A stretch of 64,000 bases of DNA from Virgibacillus phasianinus (GCF_002216775.1 NZ_CP022315.1:3968001-4032000), one strand, 5' to 3'. Shown: positions 33,636 to 41,941, numbered from the stretch's first letter. Notes: generated by a model from the sequence alone, not told the origin. Numbers and translations are program-made.

Positions 33636-33742
33636 TTATTCCATAAAATGGCCTGCCCTATTCAAGAGGACTCCTTATTCGACAAACGCGTCCTATTGTT
33701 TCAATGTCAAATCAAGGTTCTTAAGCTAACGCACCCATTGCT
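33636..33742 (+). repeat. Dispersed hairpin repeat plus extra right arm
   Basis: TTCCATAAAATGGCCTGCCC on the left; CTTATTCGACAAACGCGTCC on the right. A second, worn right arm TTAAGCTAACGCACCC follows at 33720-33735, as after the copy at 22612. Confidence 0.7.
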
Positions 33743-33774
33743 ACAATCAAAACAACGTACTTCTGATTTTGCCT

Positions 33775-34296
33775 TTACTTTTGAAAAAGTTTATGAAAAC
33801 CTTTGTCACGGAATAGAATACGTTCTACTTTGTGTTCTGCGTTCATATTCGCTTCTCCATCTAGAAATGTTACTTCTGATGAGTCACTGCCTTCTTTTTG
33901 GTACTGCACTTCTACCGTAAAATCATAAATAATTTCGTCGGATTCTGTTTTCTCGAATTCGATGTTCTTTACCTTTAATTTGTAATTGTTTCGAATTGGT
34001 TCCATCATTAATGACCAACTGAAATTATTTACAAAATGCAGGTAGGATGTATCATTTGCAAAATATTCTTTGTATCGTTTTTCTTCATATTTCACGAAAT
34101 CTTCGAGACCATCACTTTTCAACACTTGTTTAAGTTCATCCGTTGGACCAGTAAGGGTCTTATGTACGACTGCTTCAATCGTTTGTATATGCGCATCTTG
34201 TGTTTGGTTTTCTGTTTTTTCAGTACAACCCACTACCATTAAGAGAATTGAAGCAAATAAAGCAGTTACCAAAAATTTGTACGTACATTTTCTCAT
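33775..34296 (-). CDS. Lipoprotein, unknown
   Basis: 173 residues. Signal peptide with lipobox VVGC (Cys at residue 24). The mature part contains LKQVLKSDGLEDFVKYEEKR and a beta-rich second half (YKLKVKNIEFE, YDFTVEVQYQKEG, VERILFRDKGF), reminiscent of SnoaL/NTF2-like extracytoplasmic proteins. The assignment is weak. GAGGAGGAG precedes the ATG. Last unit of the repeat-separated zone. Confidence 0.7.
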   Translation of the reverse strand: MRKCTYKFLVTALFASILLMVVGCTEKTENQTQDAHIQTIEAVVHKTLTGPTDELKQVLKSDGLEDFVKYEEKRYKEYFANDTSYLHFVNNFSWSLMMEPIRNNYKLKVKNIEFEKTESDEIIYDFTVEVQYQKEGSDSSEVTFLDGEANMNAEHKVERILFRDKGFHKLFQK

Positions 34297-34403
34297 ATAA
34301 TCTCCTCCTCGTATGTCATACCCATTTTACCACAATATTCCGAATAATATCTTAAAAAGTTCATTTACTTAACATCGAGCGAACTATCCTAGATAGATTA
34401 TAT

Positions 34404-34450
34404 AGTGAACCTCCCCCACCAAATCACAGATTTGGAAGGGGCTTCAATTG
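34404..34450 (-). mobile_element. Possible IS200/IS605-type end (relic)
   Basis: On the minus strand GAAGCCCC, a hairpin CCAAATC / GATTTGG, then GGGGGAGGTTCAC. This resembles the right end of IS605/IS1341-type elements that carry tnpB. The ~220 bp on its left-element side (34451-34670) holds no tnpB frame. Otherwise I see nothing in the 370-bp gap. Confidence 0.35.
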
Positions 34451-34670
34451 ACTTAAATACAGCAAACGTCACGCTTAAGTTAAAGCACCTTTGGTGCTAA
34501 ATGAGACCCAATAAACTAGAAAAACTAAAAGGAAAACTCCGGTAGTGATTAATCCATTCGAATCCTTATCTACAGGGAATCGATTTTATTAGGTTGGAAA
34601 TATGCTTAGCGTACAAAACGTCCGAAATGTTGGCGGTACCCCATATAGCTTATCCCCCTTTAAGTGATGG

Positions 34671-36605
34671 TTATGACATAGCGTTTTTTACAATGTTGCG
34701 GTAGTAGCCTATGGTAAACAGAGCGAATACAAAATAGATAACCGTGTAAATCGCCATGACGATGGATACCGGAAACGTAATGTCCGACCGGATCATAAAT
34801 GAAGCCGCCTTGATAGCAAAGATCGAATGCAGCATACCGATCGATAGAGGGAGAAGGAACACGATGGCCTGCTTTCGTATAATGCCTTTCATGATCATAT
34901 CCACGTCAAATCCGAGCTGGCGCAACGTCTTATAACTTTGCTTTTCTTGCTCGGCTTCGGTCATTTGCTTGAAGTACAAGATGCTGCCGGTTGAGACCAA
35001 AAAGACAAGTCCAAGGAAAGCTGCAATGAAAATGAGCAAGCCTGTCGTCTGCAGCATTTCTTTGTAATGCGAATAGAAATCATACGTTAATCGTTCGTCA
35101 CTGACGTATTTTGCGTTGTATAGAGAGGAAGCTATGGCAAGCTCTTCCTTGTCCGGAACTTGAAACGTATCAAAGTGAATTTTTTTAAAACCGGACGTAC
35201 CGGCCATTTGTTCTGCGATTTTGTCCATAGTCGCTTCTGACACTAGCAGCTGCTTGCCGGGAGCATCTAAATTCATGATGTTCCTTTCCTTCAGTGTCTT
35301 CAATGTATACATAACGGTATGTCCATGCTGCTCCAGCTTTATTTCGGTTGGATATCGCTTCGACTGCTCATCTAAGTCCCCGGCAAGTGAGGCCCCAGCA
35401 TCGTACAAAATGGCTTCGCCATCTGGCGGCACGTTGAGGTCTGTGCCTGTTTGTTTAAGCTGTTCGGCCGGAAGCCATAACAATCTTTCTTCAACCTTGC
35501 GAGATTCGTCATTCGGATCAAGGACGATGCCCATCGTCAGAACCGCTTGAACGTCGTGGTGATTAACATTGATGCCTTCCTTCTCCAACTCCATCTTGAA
35601 CGACAGCGCCTCCTGCGGCTCGTTTTCAAACATAAAATCATAAGGGAGATTGCGGCTGCTCTCTTGCTCTGCGGAGAAGTAGGAGGAGTAGGCCATGGAA
35701 ATCAGCGTGATGGCCATGGCCGACAACACTGTAATCAAGGTAAGTGAGTTGGAATTTGCTTTCGTATAGTGCATCAGCGGAGCCATCGACAGGCTGTTTG
35801 TTAAGCCCAGGTGTCCATCTTTACGTTTGCGGAACCGGTAAAAGCACCATCTGATCGTAACGCGAAACAATAAGTAAGTCCCTGCAACGATGGATCCGAG
35901 CACCAATGGTGCGTTGAGGAATAACTGTTCATTGATATGACCCGATAATTCATAGCCGTATCCAATCAGCGCCAAACCGAGCAGGGCAAAAATAGCGGAT
36001 GCCACCGCTTTGGGCGGCTTAGTGAGGTCAGGCCGCTTGTCAGCTTGAAACAAATTCAGAAGGGTGCTGCGGTAAACCTTCAGCATCATCTGAATGGAAG
36101 TGATGACGATGATGAGAAGATAGACCATCAACGTTTTAAAAGCCGCTGGTACGGAGAAGCTGATGTCGACAATCCCTTCTAAGCCGAGCAGATTCAACAA
36201 AATCAGGACGAACAGCCTTGAAATCAACGCGCCGCAAATGATTGCAGCAATTAGTGCACCTAAGCCAAGCAGTATATTCTCGATCATTAGATATCGGGCT
36301 ACCCAGCCTTTTGAAAGACCAATCAGCTGATATAGTCCGATTTCTTGACTGCGCCGACGCAGGAAAATGCCGTTGGCTGAGACAGTAAAGATCCCAACGA
36401 TCACAATTAGCATGACTCCCGCAATTTGAAACCCGGCAGAGAAGTCAACGCTCGGATGTGTCATATTCTGAACTGCCTGATCGTGCTGTAGTGAGGTGAA
36501 GACAAAATACAGGCTCATACTAAAGATCAGCGCAAAGAAGTACAAATAATAATGCTTCACATTTTGCCGCATGCTGCGAAGCACTAATTTAAAAACCGTC
36601 AACAT
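34671..36605 (-). CDS. ABC transporter permease, BceB/YxdM type (FtsX domains)
   Basis: 644 residues from the ATG at 36605 (GGGGGGTGA upstream), overlapping the ATPase gene by 17 bp. Ten predicted helices in the 1+3 ... 3+3 style of bacitracin-type permeases. A large extracellular domain of ~200 residues (about 310-520) lies between helix pairs, and an FtsX segment LRQLGFDVDMIMKGIIRKQA sits near the C-terminus. Such transporters sense and detoxify cell-wall-active peptides and signal flux to the partner kinase. GC is higher than in the surrounding genes. Confidence 0.9.
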   Translation of the reverse strand: MLTVFKLVLRSMRQNVKHYYLYFFALIFSMSLYFVFTSLQHDQAVQNMTHPSVDFSAGFQIAGVMLIVIVGIFTVSANGIFLRRRSQEIGLYQLIGLSKGWVARYLMIENILLGLGALIAAIICGALISRLFVLILLNLLGLEGIVDISFSVPAAFKTLMVYLLIIVITSIQMMLKVYRSTLLNLFQADKRPDLTKPPKAVASAIFALLGLALIGYGYELSGHINEQLFLNAPLVLGSIVAGTYLLFRVTIRWCFYRFRKRKDGHLGLTNSLSMAPLMHYTKANSNSLTLITVLSAMAITLISMAYSSYFSAEQESSRNLPYDFMFENEPQEALSFKMELEKEGINVNHHDVQAVLTMGIVLDPNDESRKVEERLLWLPAEQLKQTGTDLNVPPDGEAILYDAGASLAGDLDEQSKRYPTEIKLEQHGHTVMYTLKTLKERNIMNLDAPGKQLLVSEATMDKIAEQMAGTSGFKKIHFDTFQVPDKEELAIASSLYNAKYVSDERLTYDFYSHYKEMLQTTGLLIFIAAFLGLVFLVSTGSILYFKQMTEAEQEKQSYKTLRQLGFDVDMIMKGIIRKQAIVFLLPLSIGMLHSIFAIKAASFMIRSDITFPVSIVMAIYTVIYFVFALFTIGYYRNIVKNAMS

Positions 36606-37374
36606 GGTCACCCCCCAGTACAGCTTGCACGTCCATAATTTCATTAAAGAAGGCATGTCTTGTTTTATCGCCGCGGTACAGCTCGGAATAAGTCTTCCCG
36701 TCTCTTAAAAACACAACACGGCTGCAATAGCTGGAGGCTACCGGATCATGGGTCACCATGACAACGGTGACGCCTCGCTTCTGATTCACCTTCTCCATCA
36801 CGTCCAGTAACGAGGAAGCGGATTTGGAATCCAGTGCACCGGTCGGTTCGTCCGCAAACACGATCGAAGGCTTGTGGATCAGAGCGCGCCCGGCAGCTGT
36901 CCGTTGTTTCTGGCCTCCTGATATTTCATGCGGATATTTGTGCGACAGTGCTTTAATGTCAAGCACATCGGCGATGGCTGTGAACTCGCTTTCCGCTTTC
37001 CGCTTGCTCATTTTGCTAAAGGAGATGGGCAGTAGTATATTTTCCTTCACTGTCAACGTGTCCAGCAGATTGTAATCCTGGAAGATGAATCCGAGCTTGT
37101 TGCGCCGAAAGGCGGAAAGCGCGGTATTACTCAGCTTGGAGATATCTGCGTCATCGATTAAAACCGTTCCGTCCGTAGTATGGTCAATCGTGGCTAAGAC
37201 ATTAAGCAATGTCGTCTTTCCTGAACCGGAAGGTCCCATAATGCCGACAAATTCACTTCGAGTGACGCGTAAATCTATTCCTTTTAATACATGCTGTGCA
37301 TTTCCTTTGGTACCAAATGTTTTGTGGACATTTCGTGCTTGTAAAACGGTTTCTCCTACATTCAACTGATCCAT
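36589..37374 (-). CDS. ABC transporter ATPase, BceA/YxdL type
   Basis: 261 residues from the ATG at 37374 (GGAGGTG upstream). Walker A GPSGSGKTT, signature SGGQKQRTAAGRAL, Walker B IVFADEPTGALD, H-loop MVTHDP. Belongs to the MacB/LolD-like ATPases paired with BceB permeases. Translationally coupled to the permease. The promoter has a near-perfect operator for a BceR-like regulator. Confidence 0.95.
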   Translation of the reverse strand: MDQLNVGETVLQARNVHKTFGTKGNAQHVLKGIDLRVTRSEFVGIMGPSGSGKTTLLNVLATIDHTTDGTVLIDDADISKLSNTALSAFRRNKLGFIFQDYNLLDTLTVKENILLPISFSKMSKRKAESEFTAIADVLDIKALSHKYPHEISGGQKQRTAAGRALIHKPSIVFADEPTGALDSKSASSLLDVMEKVNQKRGVTVVMVTHDPVASSYCSRVVFLRDGKTYSELYRGDKTRHAFFNEIMDVQAVLGGDHVDGF

Positions 37375-37415
37375 AACGCACCTCCAAATCATAATTTTTG
37401 CTTGATGATAGCTTT

Positions 37416-37489
37416 ATTATACGGTTGGATTTTCCGCGTGTCGTACGTTTTGCATGACAATCTGGCAAGACAACGTGACAATCTTGTCA
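37416..37489 (-). promoter_or_regulatory. BceR-type operator and promoter of the ABC transporter genes
   Basis: TGACA-ATCT-TGTCA at 37476-37489 is a perfect inverted repeat with a 4-bp spacer, as in BceR-like sites (TNACA-N4-TGTAA). A second, degenerate site TGACA-ATCT-GGCAA lies at 37455-37468. The -10 box TATAAT is at 37421-37416 with a poor -35, as expected for an activated promoter. Confidence 0.65.
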
Positions 37490-37550
37490 GGTTCACTATT
37501 CCACACCAAAAAACAGCCAGGAGCAATCCTGACTGCCTCATAGCTGGATA

Positions 37551-38585
37551 TTACTCGCCCGCCCCTCTTCGGACAGCTTCGAATGCGTTGGGATCGACAA
37601 AGATCATTCGCATCACCGTACCTTTCGTTTGACCAGGTTGCGCTTTGAGGGTAATTCCTAATTTATCTGCAACGGTTTTTGCAAGATAGAGCCCAAGTCC
37701 GGTCGCTGCGTTTTGAATCCTGCCGTTTTCGCCCGTGAAGCCTTTCTCAAAGATACGCGGCAATTCGTGCGGCTGTATTCCCGGGCCTTCATCGATGACA
37801 TCCAAAAAGACTTGGCCTGACTCCGTTACATCCGTCACAATCATAAGTTCCGTATTCGCAGGATTATATTTCACGGCATTCGTCAACAGTTGCCTAAGGA
37901 TGAAGCGGCACCATTTTCGGTCTGTAATGGCCTTTACATCCGTTCCTTCGATACTGACCGCCAGATTTTTTGCCATACACCATGGCGCCAGATCCCGTAC
38001 TTCTTCCGAGGCAAGGCACTGTATGGAGGTCAATTCAAGATTATAGTCTGATTCGATCGCGGTCAGACGTGTCATATGCAGCTGACGGTCGACCAACAAA
38101 TACACCCGCAACCATTCCACTTCAATTTTACGTATTTCCGGATCACTTGGCCGGGCGTCCAGGATTAGCTTCATGGCGGTGAGAGGGGTCTTCACCTCAT
38201 GGATCCACGAGGCCGTGAATTCATTCTCGATCAGTTGAGTTTCTTTATAGTCAGAAAGCTTTCGTTTAAACTGAAGGGAAGCCTCCCGTAAGATGTCGTT
38301 GGTCATCTGATCTAGGCCGTTCCCAGGCTCAGGAAGTGTCTCAATCCAGTCTAAGTCCATGTCTTCCTGCAGAGAAGCCAACGCGGCGGCATATTTTGTC
38401 TCTCTTTTGAAGCGCCATATAAAAAACAGGAGAAAGGACAGAATAAATAAGGCGTTAAAATAAAGAAGAGAAGTAGATGTGACCTGGATGCCTTGATCAA
38501 GCAGAATCAGAGCATTGGCTAAGCCGAGCAAGCCGGCAAACAGTAAAATCCAGCTTTTCCTTGCATCAACGTAACGGATAAACAT
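37551..38585 (-). CDS. Intramembrane-sensing histidine kinase, BceS/YxdK type
   Basis: 344 residues. Two N-terminal helices (11-30 and 40-58) are joined by a loop of under ten residues, so there is no sensor domain outside the cell. The H-box TASWIHEVKTPLT carries phospho-accepting H129. ATPase boxes NAVKYNPAN, DEGPGI and GLGLYLAKTVAD. The kinase would read the activity of the BceAB-like transporter rather than bind the peptide itself. Directly follows the response regulator gene. Confidence 0.9.
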   Translation of the reverse strand: MFIRYVDARKSWILLFAGLLGLANALILLDQGIQVTSTSLLYFNALFILSFLLFFIWRFKRETKYAAALASLQEDMDLDWIETLPEPGNGLDQMTNDILREASLQFKRKLSDYKETQLIENEFTASWIHEVKTPLTAMKLILDARPSDPEIRKIEVEWLRVYLLVDRQLHMTRLTAIESDYNLELTSIQCLASEEVRDLAPWCMAKNLAVSIEGTDVKAITDRKWCRFILRQLLTNAVKYNPANTELMIVTDVTESGQVFLDVIDEGPGIQPHELPRIFEKGFTGENGRIQNAATGLGLYLAKTVADKLGITLKAQPGQTKGTVMRMIFVDPNAFEAVRRGAGE

Positions 38586-38622
38586 GGCACGGTTCCCCCC
38601 TATCAGTACATGTTCACAATCT

Positions 38623-39306
38623 CTATAAAGTGATGGCCATATAGCCCAGCCCTTTTTTTGTCACAATAGTGTCTGCCAAATCAATCGTCTTCAGCTTCTG
38701 CCGCAAACGGGTTATATTCGCCGTGAGGGTATTGTCGTTCACGAACTGCTCGTCCTCCCACAGCTTTCGCATCAAGTCATGGCGCGAGATAATGACATTG
38801 TTCGATCTCACGAGCGTGATCAGTATAAAAAATTCGTTTTTTGTTAAATCTACTTCTTTCCCAGCGTTACGAATTACACCTCGATTCAAATCAATCAAGG
38901 CGTCGTTCCATTCAAGAATATCCGGTTGCTCTTCGCCATAAGCATATGTCCTCCGGAGAATGGCTTGAATTTTGGCATAAAGCACGTCTGTATGAAACGG
39001 CTTCTGGATGAAGTCATCCGCCCCCATGTTCAGCGCCATGACCATATCCATTGGGTGATCGCGGGAGGAAAGGAAAACAATGGGTACTTTGGATACAGCG
39101 CGAATCTCGCGAGACCAATGAAAACCGTCAAATTTCGGAAGTATGACATCCATGATGACGAGCTGAGGCTGTTGTTCAAGAAATGAATGCATCACACCTT
39201 CAAAATCATCTGGTCTCGTGACCCAGAACGACCAAGCCTCTAGACCTTTCTTCAACGCGGCAAACAAAGCATCATCATCTTCAACAACAAATATGTTTAT
39301 CTTCAT
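38623..39306 (-). CDS. OmpR-family response regulator, BceR/YxdJ type
   Basis: 227 residues. Receiver domain with acidic pocket EDDD (9-12) and phospho-acceptor D53 in IMDVILPKFDG; K in DDFIQKPF. The C-terminal winged helix ends NITRLRQKLKTIDLADTIVTKKGLGYMA. First gene of the regulator-kinase-ATPase-permease set, in the order of yxdJKLM/bceRSAB. It probably activates the promoter at 37416-37489. Confidence 0.95.
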   Translation of the reverse strand: MKINIFVVEDDDALFAALKKGLEAWSFWVTRPDDFEGVMHSFLEQQPQLVIMDVILPKFDGFHWSREIRAVSKVPIVFLSSRDHPMDMVMALNMGADDFIQKPFHTDVLYAKIQAILRRTYAYGEEQPDILEWNDALIDLNRGVIRNAGKEVDLTKNEFFILITLVRSNNVIISRHDLMRKLWEDEQFVNDNTLTANITRLRQKLKTIDLADTIVTKKGLGYMAITL

Positions 39307-39432
39307 CGAGCCAGCCTCCTAGTGTCGCAAATTTGACTGTTGTAAATAAAATAATTTGAGGTAACAAAGAATTACTCCTCATTAAGGACCATTGAACCCG
39401 AATAGTTATTGTCTTGAAAGGCCAATGGTTTT

Positions 39433-39504
39433 TTAGACCTGATACCAAGTAACTTTATAATTTTCTGGTCTAACATTAACTAAATACTCTTTATCATCTT
39501 TCAT
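39433..39504 (-). CDS. 23-residue ORF
   Basis: ATG at 39504 with GGGGAG upstream; hydrophilic (MKDDKEYLVNVRPENYKVTW...). It is either a very small protein or the stub of a lost gene between the acetyltransferase and the response regulator. Confidence 0.3.
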   Translation of the reverse strand: MKDDKEYLVNVRPENYKVTWYQV

Positions 39505-39517
39505 TAAAAATCTCCCC

Positions 39518-40285
39518 TTATTCAAATACAACCATTTCCCCAACATCTATAAATCCAAATCGCTTGTAGATATTTTTTCCGTCATCTGAAGCCTGTGATA
39601 CGACTGGCTTTTGTTTATCCTTTGTTTGACTTAAAAGAAATTGAAACATTTCACTACCATACCCTTTACCTCTTACTGTTTCCTTTGTCATCACATCATA
39701 AATCCCGTAGCTATCTTTGCCTTTTATTAGTAAACCAGTAGTTACAGCTATTTCGTCTATGCATCCAATAAACATTTGAACGTCCGGACCTAACTTTACT
39801 TGTGAAAACTTATTAAAATAGCTTTCCAGTGCATCTTGTTCTGGCGTGCCTTCAAATAAGCTTATAAACACCTCTATATATCTTAAAAGTTCTTCATTAT
39901 TTTTCACTTGGGTGATTTTTAATTGATTGGAAAACCTTTGATCAGCATGGAGCGTATTTTCACGTTTCATCATCACATTACGTTCTGTTTCTTTTAAGTC
40001 ATATGCTTGCATAAGGTTTTTCCAATCATCATTCATATGCTCAACATCCATCCAAACACTAAATGGATATTCCTTCTTAGAAAAATAATCGAGTCCCTGT
40101 CTAACTTTGAATGTTCCTTGTAAGTTTGAAGACTTTGCCAATAGTACATTAAATGTATCAGTAGGTATTTCCGTATTTGCTAAGACGAAATCTTCTTCGC
40201 TTGTTAGTTCACCACTAACTGCATAAGCAAATGCTTTTAATTTCTCTTCAAAATTACTTATCACTAATTGTTGATTTGTATTCAT
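39518..40285 (-). CDS. GNAT-domain protein, two-domain type
   Basis: 255 residues from the ATG at 40285 (GAAAGGTGC upstream). The C-terminal half carries a GNAT core: GIYDVMTKETVRGKGYGSEM (motif A) and KPVVSQASDDGKNIYKRFGF (motif B). The N-terminal ~120 residues are unassigned and may be a degenerate second GNAT domain. Substrate unknown. Its upstream region was separated from the rest of the repeat by insertion of IS110 copy B. Confidence 0.8.
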   Translation of the reverse strand: MNTNQQLVISNFEEKLKAFAYAVSGELTSEEDFVLANTEIPTDTFNVLLAKSSNLQGTFKVRQGLDYFSKKEYPFSVWMDVEHMNDDWKNLMQAYDLKETERNVMMKRENTLHADQRFSNQLKITQVKNNEELLRYIEVFISLFEGTPEQDALESYFNKFSQVKLGPDVQMFIGCIDEIAVTTGLLIKGKDSYGIYDVMTKETVRGKGYGSEMFQFLLSQTKDKQKPVVSQASDDGKNIYKRFGFIDVGEMVVFE

Positions 40286-40299
40286 GTTTTTGCACCTTT

Positions 40300-40321
40300 C
40301 ATTTTTCAATAATCTGGCCCG
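40300..40321 (+). repeat. Repeat left arm used as target by IS110 copy B
   Basis: ATTTTTCAATAATCTGGCCC followed by G: the left arm of the dispersed repeat. The matching right half continues at 41896 beyond the IS. Confidence 0.85.
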
Positions 40322-40389
40322 TTCGTATTATAAGGTTAACCAGTCATTTCTGGTTGACCTATTTTTTATAGGTTCTATGATTAAAGTAG

Positions 40390-40545
40390 CCGGGGTAGGA
40401 CGATCTGGCCCGTGGGACATCGATCCCGTCCGCAATACTGTCCACCCTCTACTTGTAGAAACATGTTTGAGGCTGGTTGGGACTCAGATCCCGTATAACA
40501 AGCGAAGCTATGACACTACAAGTGATGAAGAGGTGCACTGGCAAA
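40390..40545 (+). ncRNA. Putative bridge RNA of IS110 copy B
   Basis: Same two-loop architecture as in copy A. Left target guide ATCTGGCCCG (40403-40412) equals the left flank 40312-40321 at 10 of 10 positions. Right guide CCGCAAT (40430-40436) is the exact reverse complement of the right flank ATTGCGG (41896-41902). The donor loop holds GGCTGGT and TATAA as in copy A. The left guide is the most diverged part between the two RNAs, as expected if guides follow their targets. Confidence 0.8.
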
Positions 40546-40569
40546 TCTATTAAATGGAGCGTGATTTAT

Positions 40570-41766
40570 ATGGATCCTGTAATTGGCTTGGATGTTGCAA
40601 AAGGTGAAAGCCAAGTTCAAGCCTTTTTACAAAGAAAAGAAACGTATAAGCAAAGTTTTAAATTCACACACGATTTACTAGGTCTTCAAACATTTCATAA
40701 CTTTTATCAAGAAGTAGAAAAGGTCTCTGGTCAGCCTCCGGCTGTAATCTTTGAATCTACCGGACATTACCATGAACCTGTACTTCAATTTCTCGAGGAT
40801 AAAGATATAGCTTATTATTTGGTCAATCCAGTGATTTCCTTTGAAGCTAGGAAAACTAATTTACGCCAAGTAAAAACGGATAAAGCTGATGCATTTCATT
40901 TAGGTGAGCTTTATTATAAAGAAGACCTTGAAATCTATCAAAGGAAAACGAATAAAGCCCTTAATTTGAGACTTTTAACAAGACAGCACAGTGCTTTAAC
41001 AGATAGTTATGTTCAAATAAAACTTCAATTTCAAGTGGCATTGGATCAAGTATTCCCAGAATACCATTGTGCTTTTAGCGATTTGTATGGAAAATTATCA
41101 TTAAATACTTTATCGAATTATCCAACTGCTATAGACATTCATAAAGTCGCTGATGAGAAGTTAGCTGAAGAGATGAGTCAATTTGGAGTCAGGCGCTCTC
41201 ATGCATGGTTTTTAGACAAAGCGCAGCAATTAAAAGAAGCTGCAAGACGCAATCCCTATCAATCTCAAATTAGCCATGGACAACTGGTCAGTCTGCGTAT
41301 GTATATTCAGATGCTTTTTCAATATCAGGAGCATTTATCAGAGTTGTTAACAGAAATAAATGCGCTTTCAAATTCTTTTGAAGAATACAGATTAATCCAA
41401 TCCGTACCTGGTATTGGAGATAAGATTGCGGCAACAATCCTCTCCGAAATTGGCGATATCAACCAGTTCGAGCATCCTAAAAAACTTGTAGCCTACGCAG
41501 GATTGGATCCATCTGTTTTTGAATCAGGTAAATTTAAAGCTTCTATCAATCGGATTACGAAAAGAGGTTCATCAAGACTGCGACAAACGCTTTACACAGC
41601 TGTTCAGTGTGGTTTAGCCAAAGGACGAAATAAAAAACTAATTGCTTTTTATGATCGTAAAAGAAATGAAGGCAAGCCACATAAAGTCGCTCTAATTGCT
41701 TGCGCAAACAAGCTTGTTCATTGGATTTATGCCATGTTAAAACGTCAAGAAGTCTTTGTAGATTAA
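40570..41766 (+). CDS. IS110-family transposase (DEDD recombinase), copy B
   Basis: 398 residues from the ATG at 40570; an in-frame start at 40477 lies inside the non-coding RNA and is rejected. VIGLDVAKGESQV, IFESTGHYHEP and VKTDKADAFHLGELYY in the DEDD domain; SVPGIGDKIAATILSEIG and AYAGLDPSVFESGKFK in the C-terminal domain. No disruption. AT-richer codon choice than copy A. Confidence 0.95.
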   Translation: MDPVIGLDVAKGESQVQAFLQRKETYKQSFKFTHDLLGLQTFHNFYQEVEKVSGQPPAVIFESTGHYHEPVLQFLEDKDIAYYLVNPVISFEARKTNLRQVKTDKADAFHLGELYYKEDLEIYQRKTNKALNLRLLTRQHSALTDSYVQIKLQFQVALDQVFPEYHCAFSDLYGKLSLNTLSNYPTAIDIHKVADEKLAEEMSQFGVRRSHAWFLDKAQQLKEAARRNPYQSQISHGQLVSLRMYIQMLFQYQEHLSELLTEINALSNSFEEYRLIQSVPGIGDKIAATILSEIGDINQFEHPKKLVAYAGLDPSVFESGKFKASINRITKRGSSRLRQTLYTAVQCGLAKGRNKKLIAFYDRKRNEGKPHKVALIACANKLVHWIYAMLKRQEVFVD

Positions 41767-41895
41767 GTGTAATTTGCTTCAAATTCCTTTGTTTTTTTTC
41801 CTTTTAATCAAAAGGTTTATTTAGTATGTTCAATTTTAGTGTAACATGTTTTTTAGAAACTTTTTAGCCTTAATTATTGACAGCTATTAGCTGGT

Positions 41896-41941
41896 ATTGC
41901 GGTATAACCTTTATTCCGTTAAAGCGCCCTATTCTTGAATA
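41896..41941 (+). repeat. Right part of the dispersed repeat split by IS110 copy B
   Basis: GCGGTATAACCTTTATTCCG then TTAAAGCGCCCTATTCTTGA. Nearly identical to the inner parts of the copies at 25739 and 31628. Confidence 0.85.

Larger units (their letters stand above)
40322..41897 (+). mobile_element. IS110-family insertion sequence, copy B
   Basis: About 1.58 kb, bounded by CGTATTATA on the left and GCTGGT-AT on the right, the same ends as copy A. It splits a dispersed repeat cleanly: left arm before it and TGCGGTATAACCTTTATTCC...GCGCCC after it. This makes the empty site reconstructable as ATCTGGCCCG-AT-TGCGG. Confidence 0.9.

Noticed and set aside
8730-33742. CRISPR array
   Set aside because: Repeats are spaced 300-1200 bp apart, vary in sequence, and the spacers are genes; no cas genes are present.
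8730-33742. Canonical integron with attC sites
   Set aside because: No integron integrase in the window and the repeat ends lack RYYYAAC and GTTRRRY cores. Only the general layout is similar, so it is kept as a hypothesis rather than a call.
40477-40569. Upstream in-frame start for transposase copy B
   Set aside because: It lies in the conserved non-coding RNA segment, and copy A has no matching extension.
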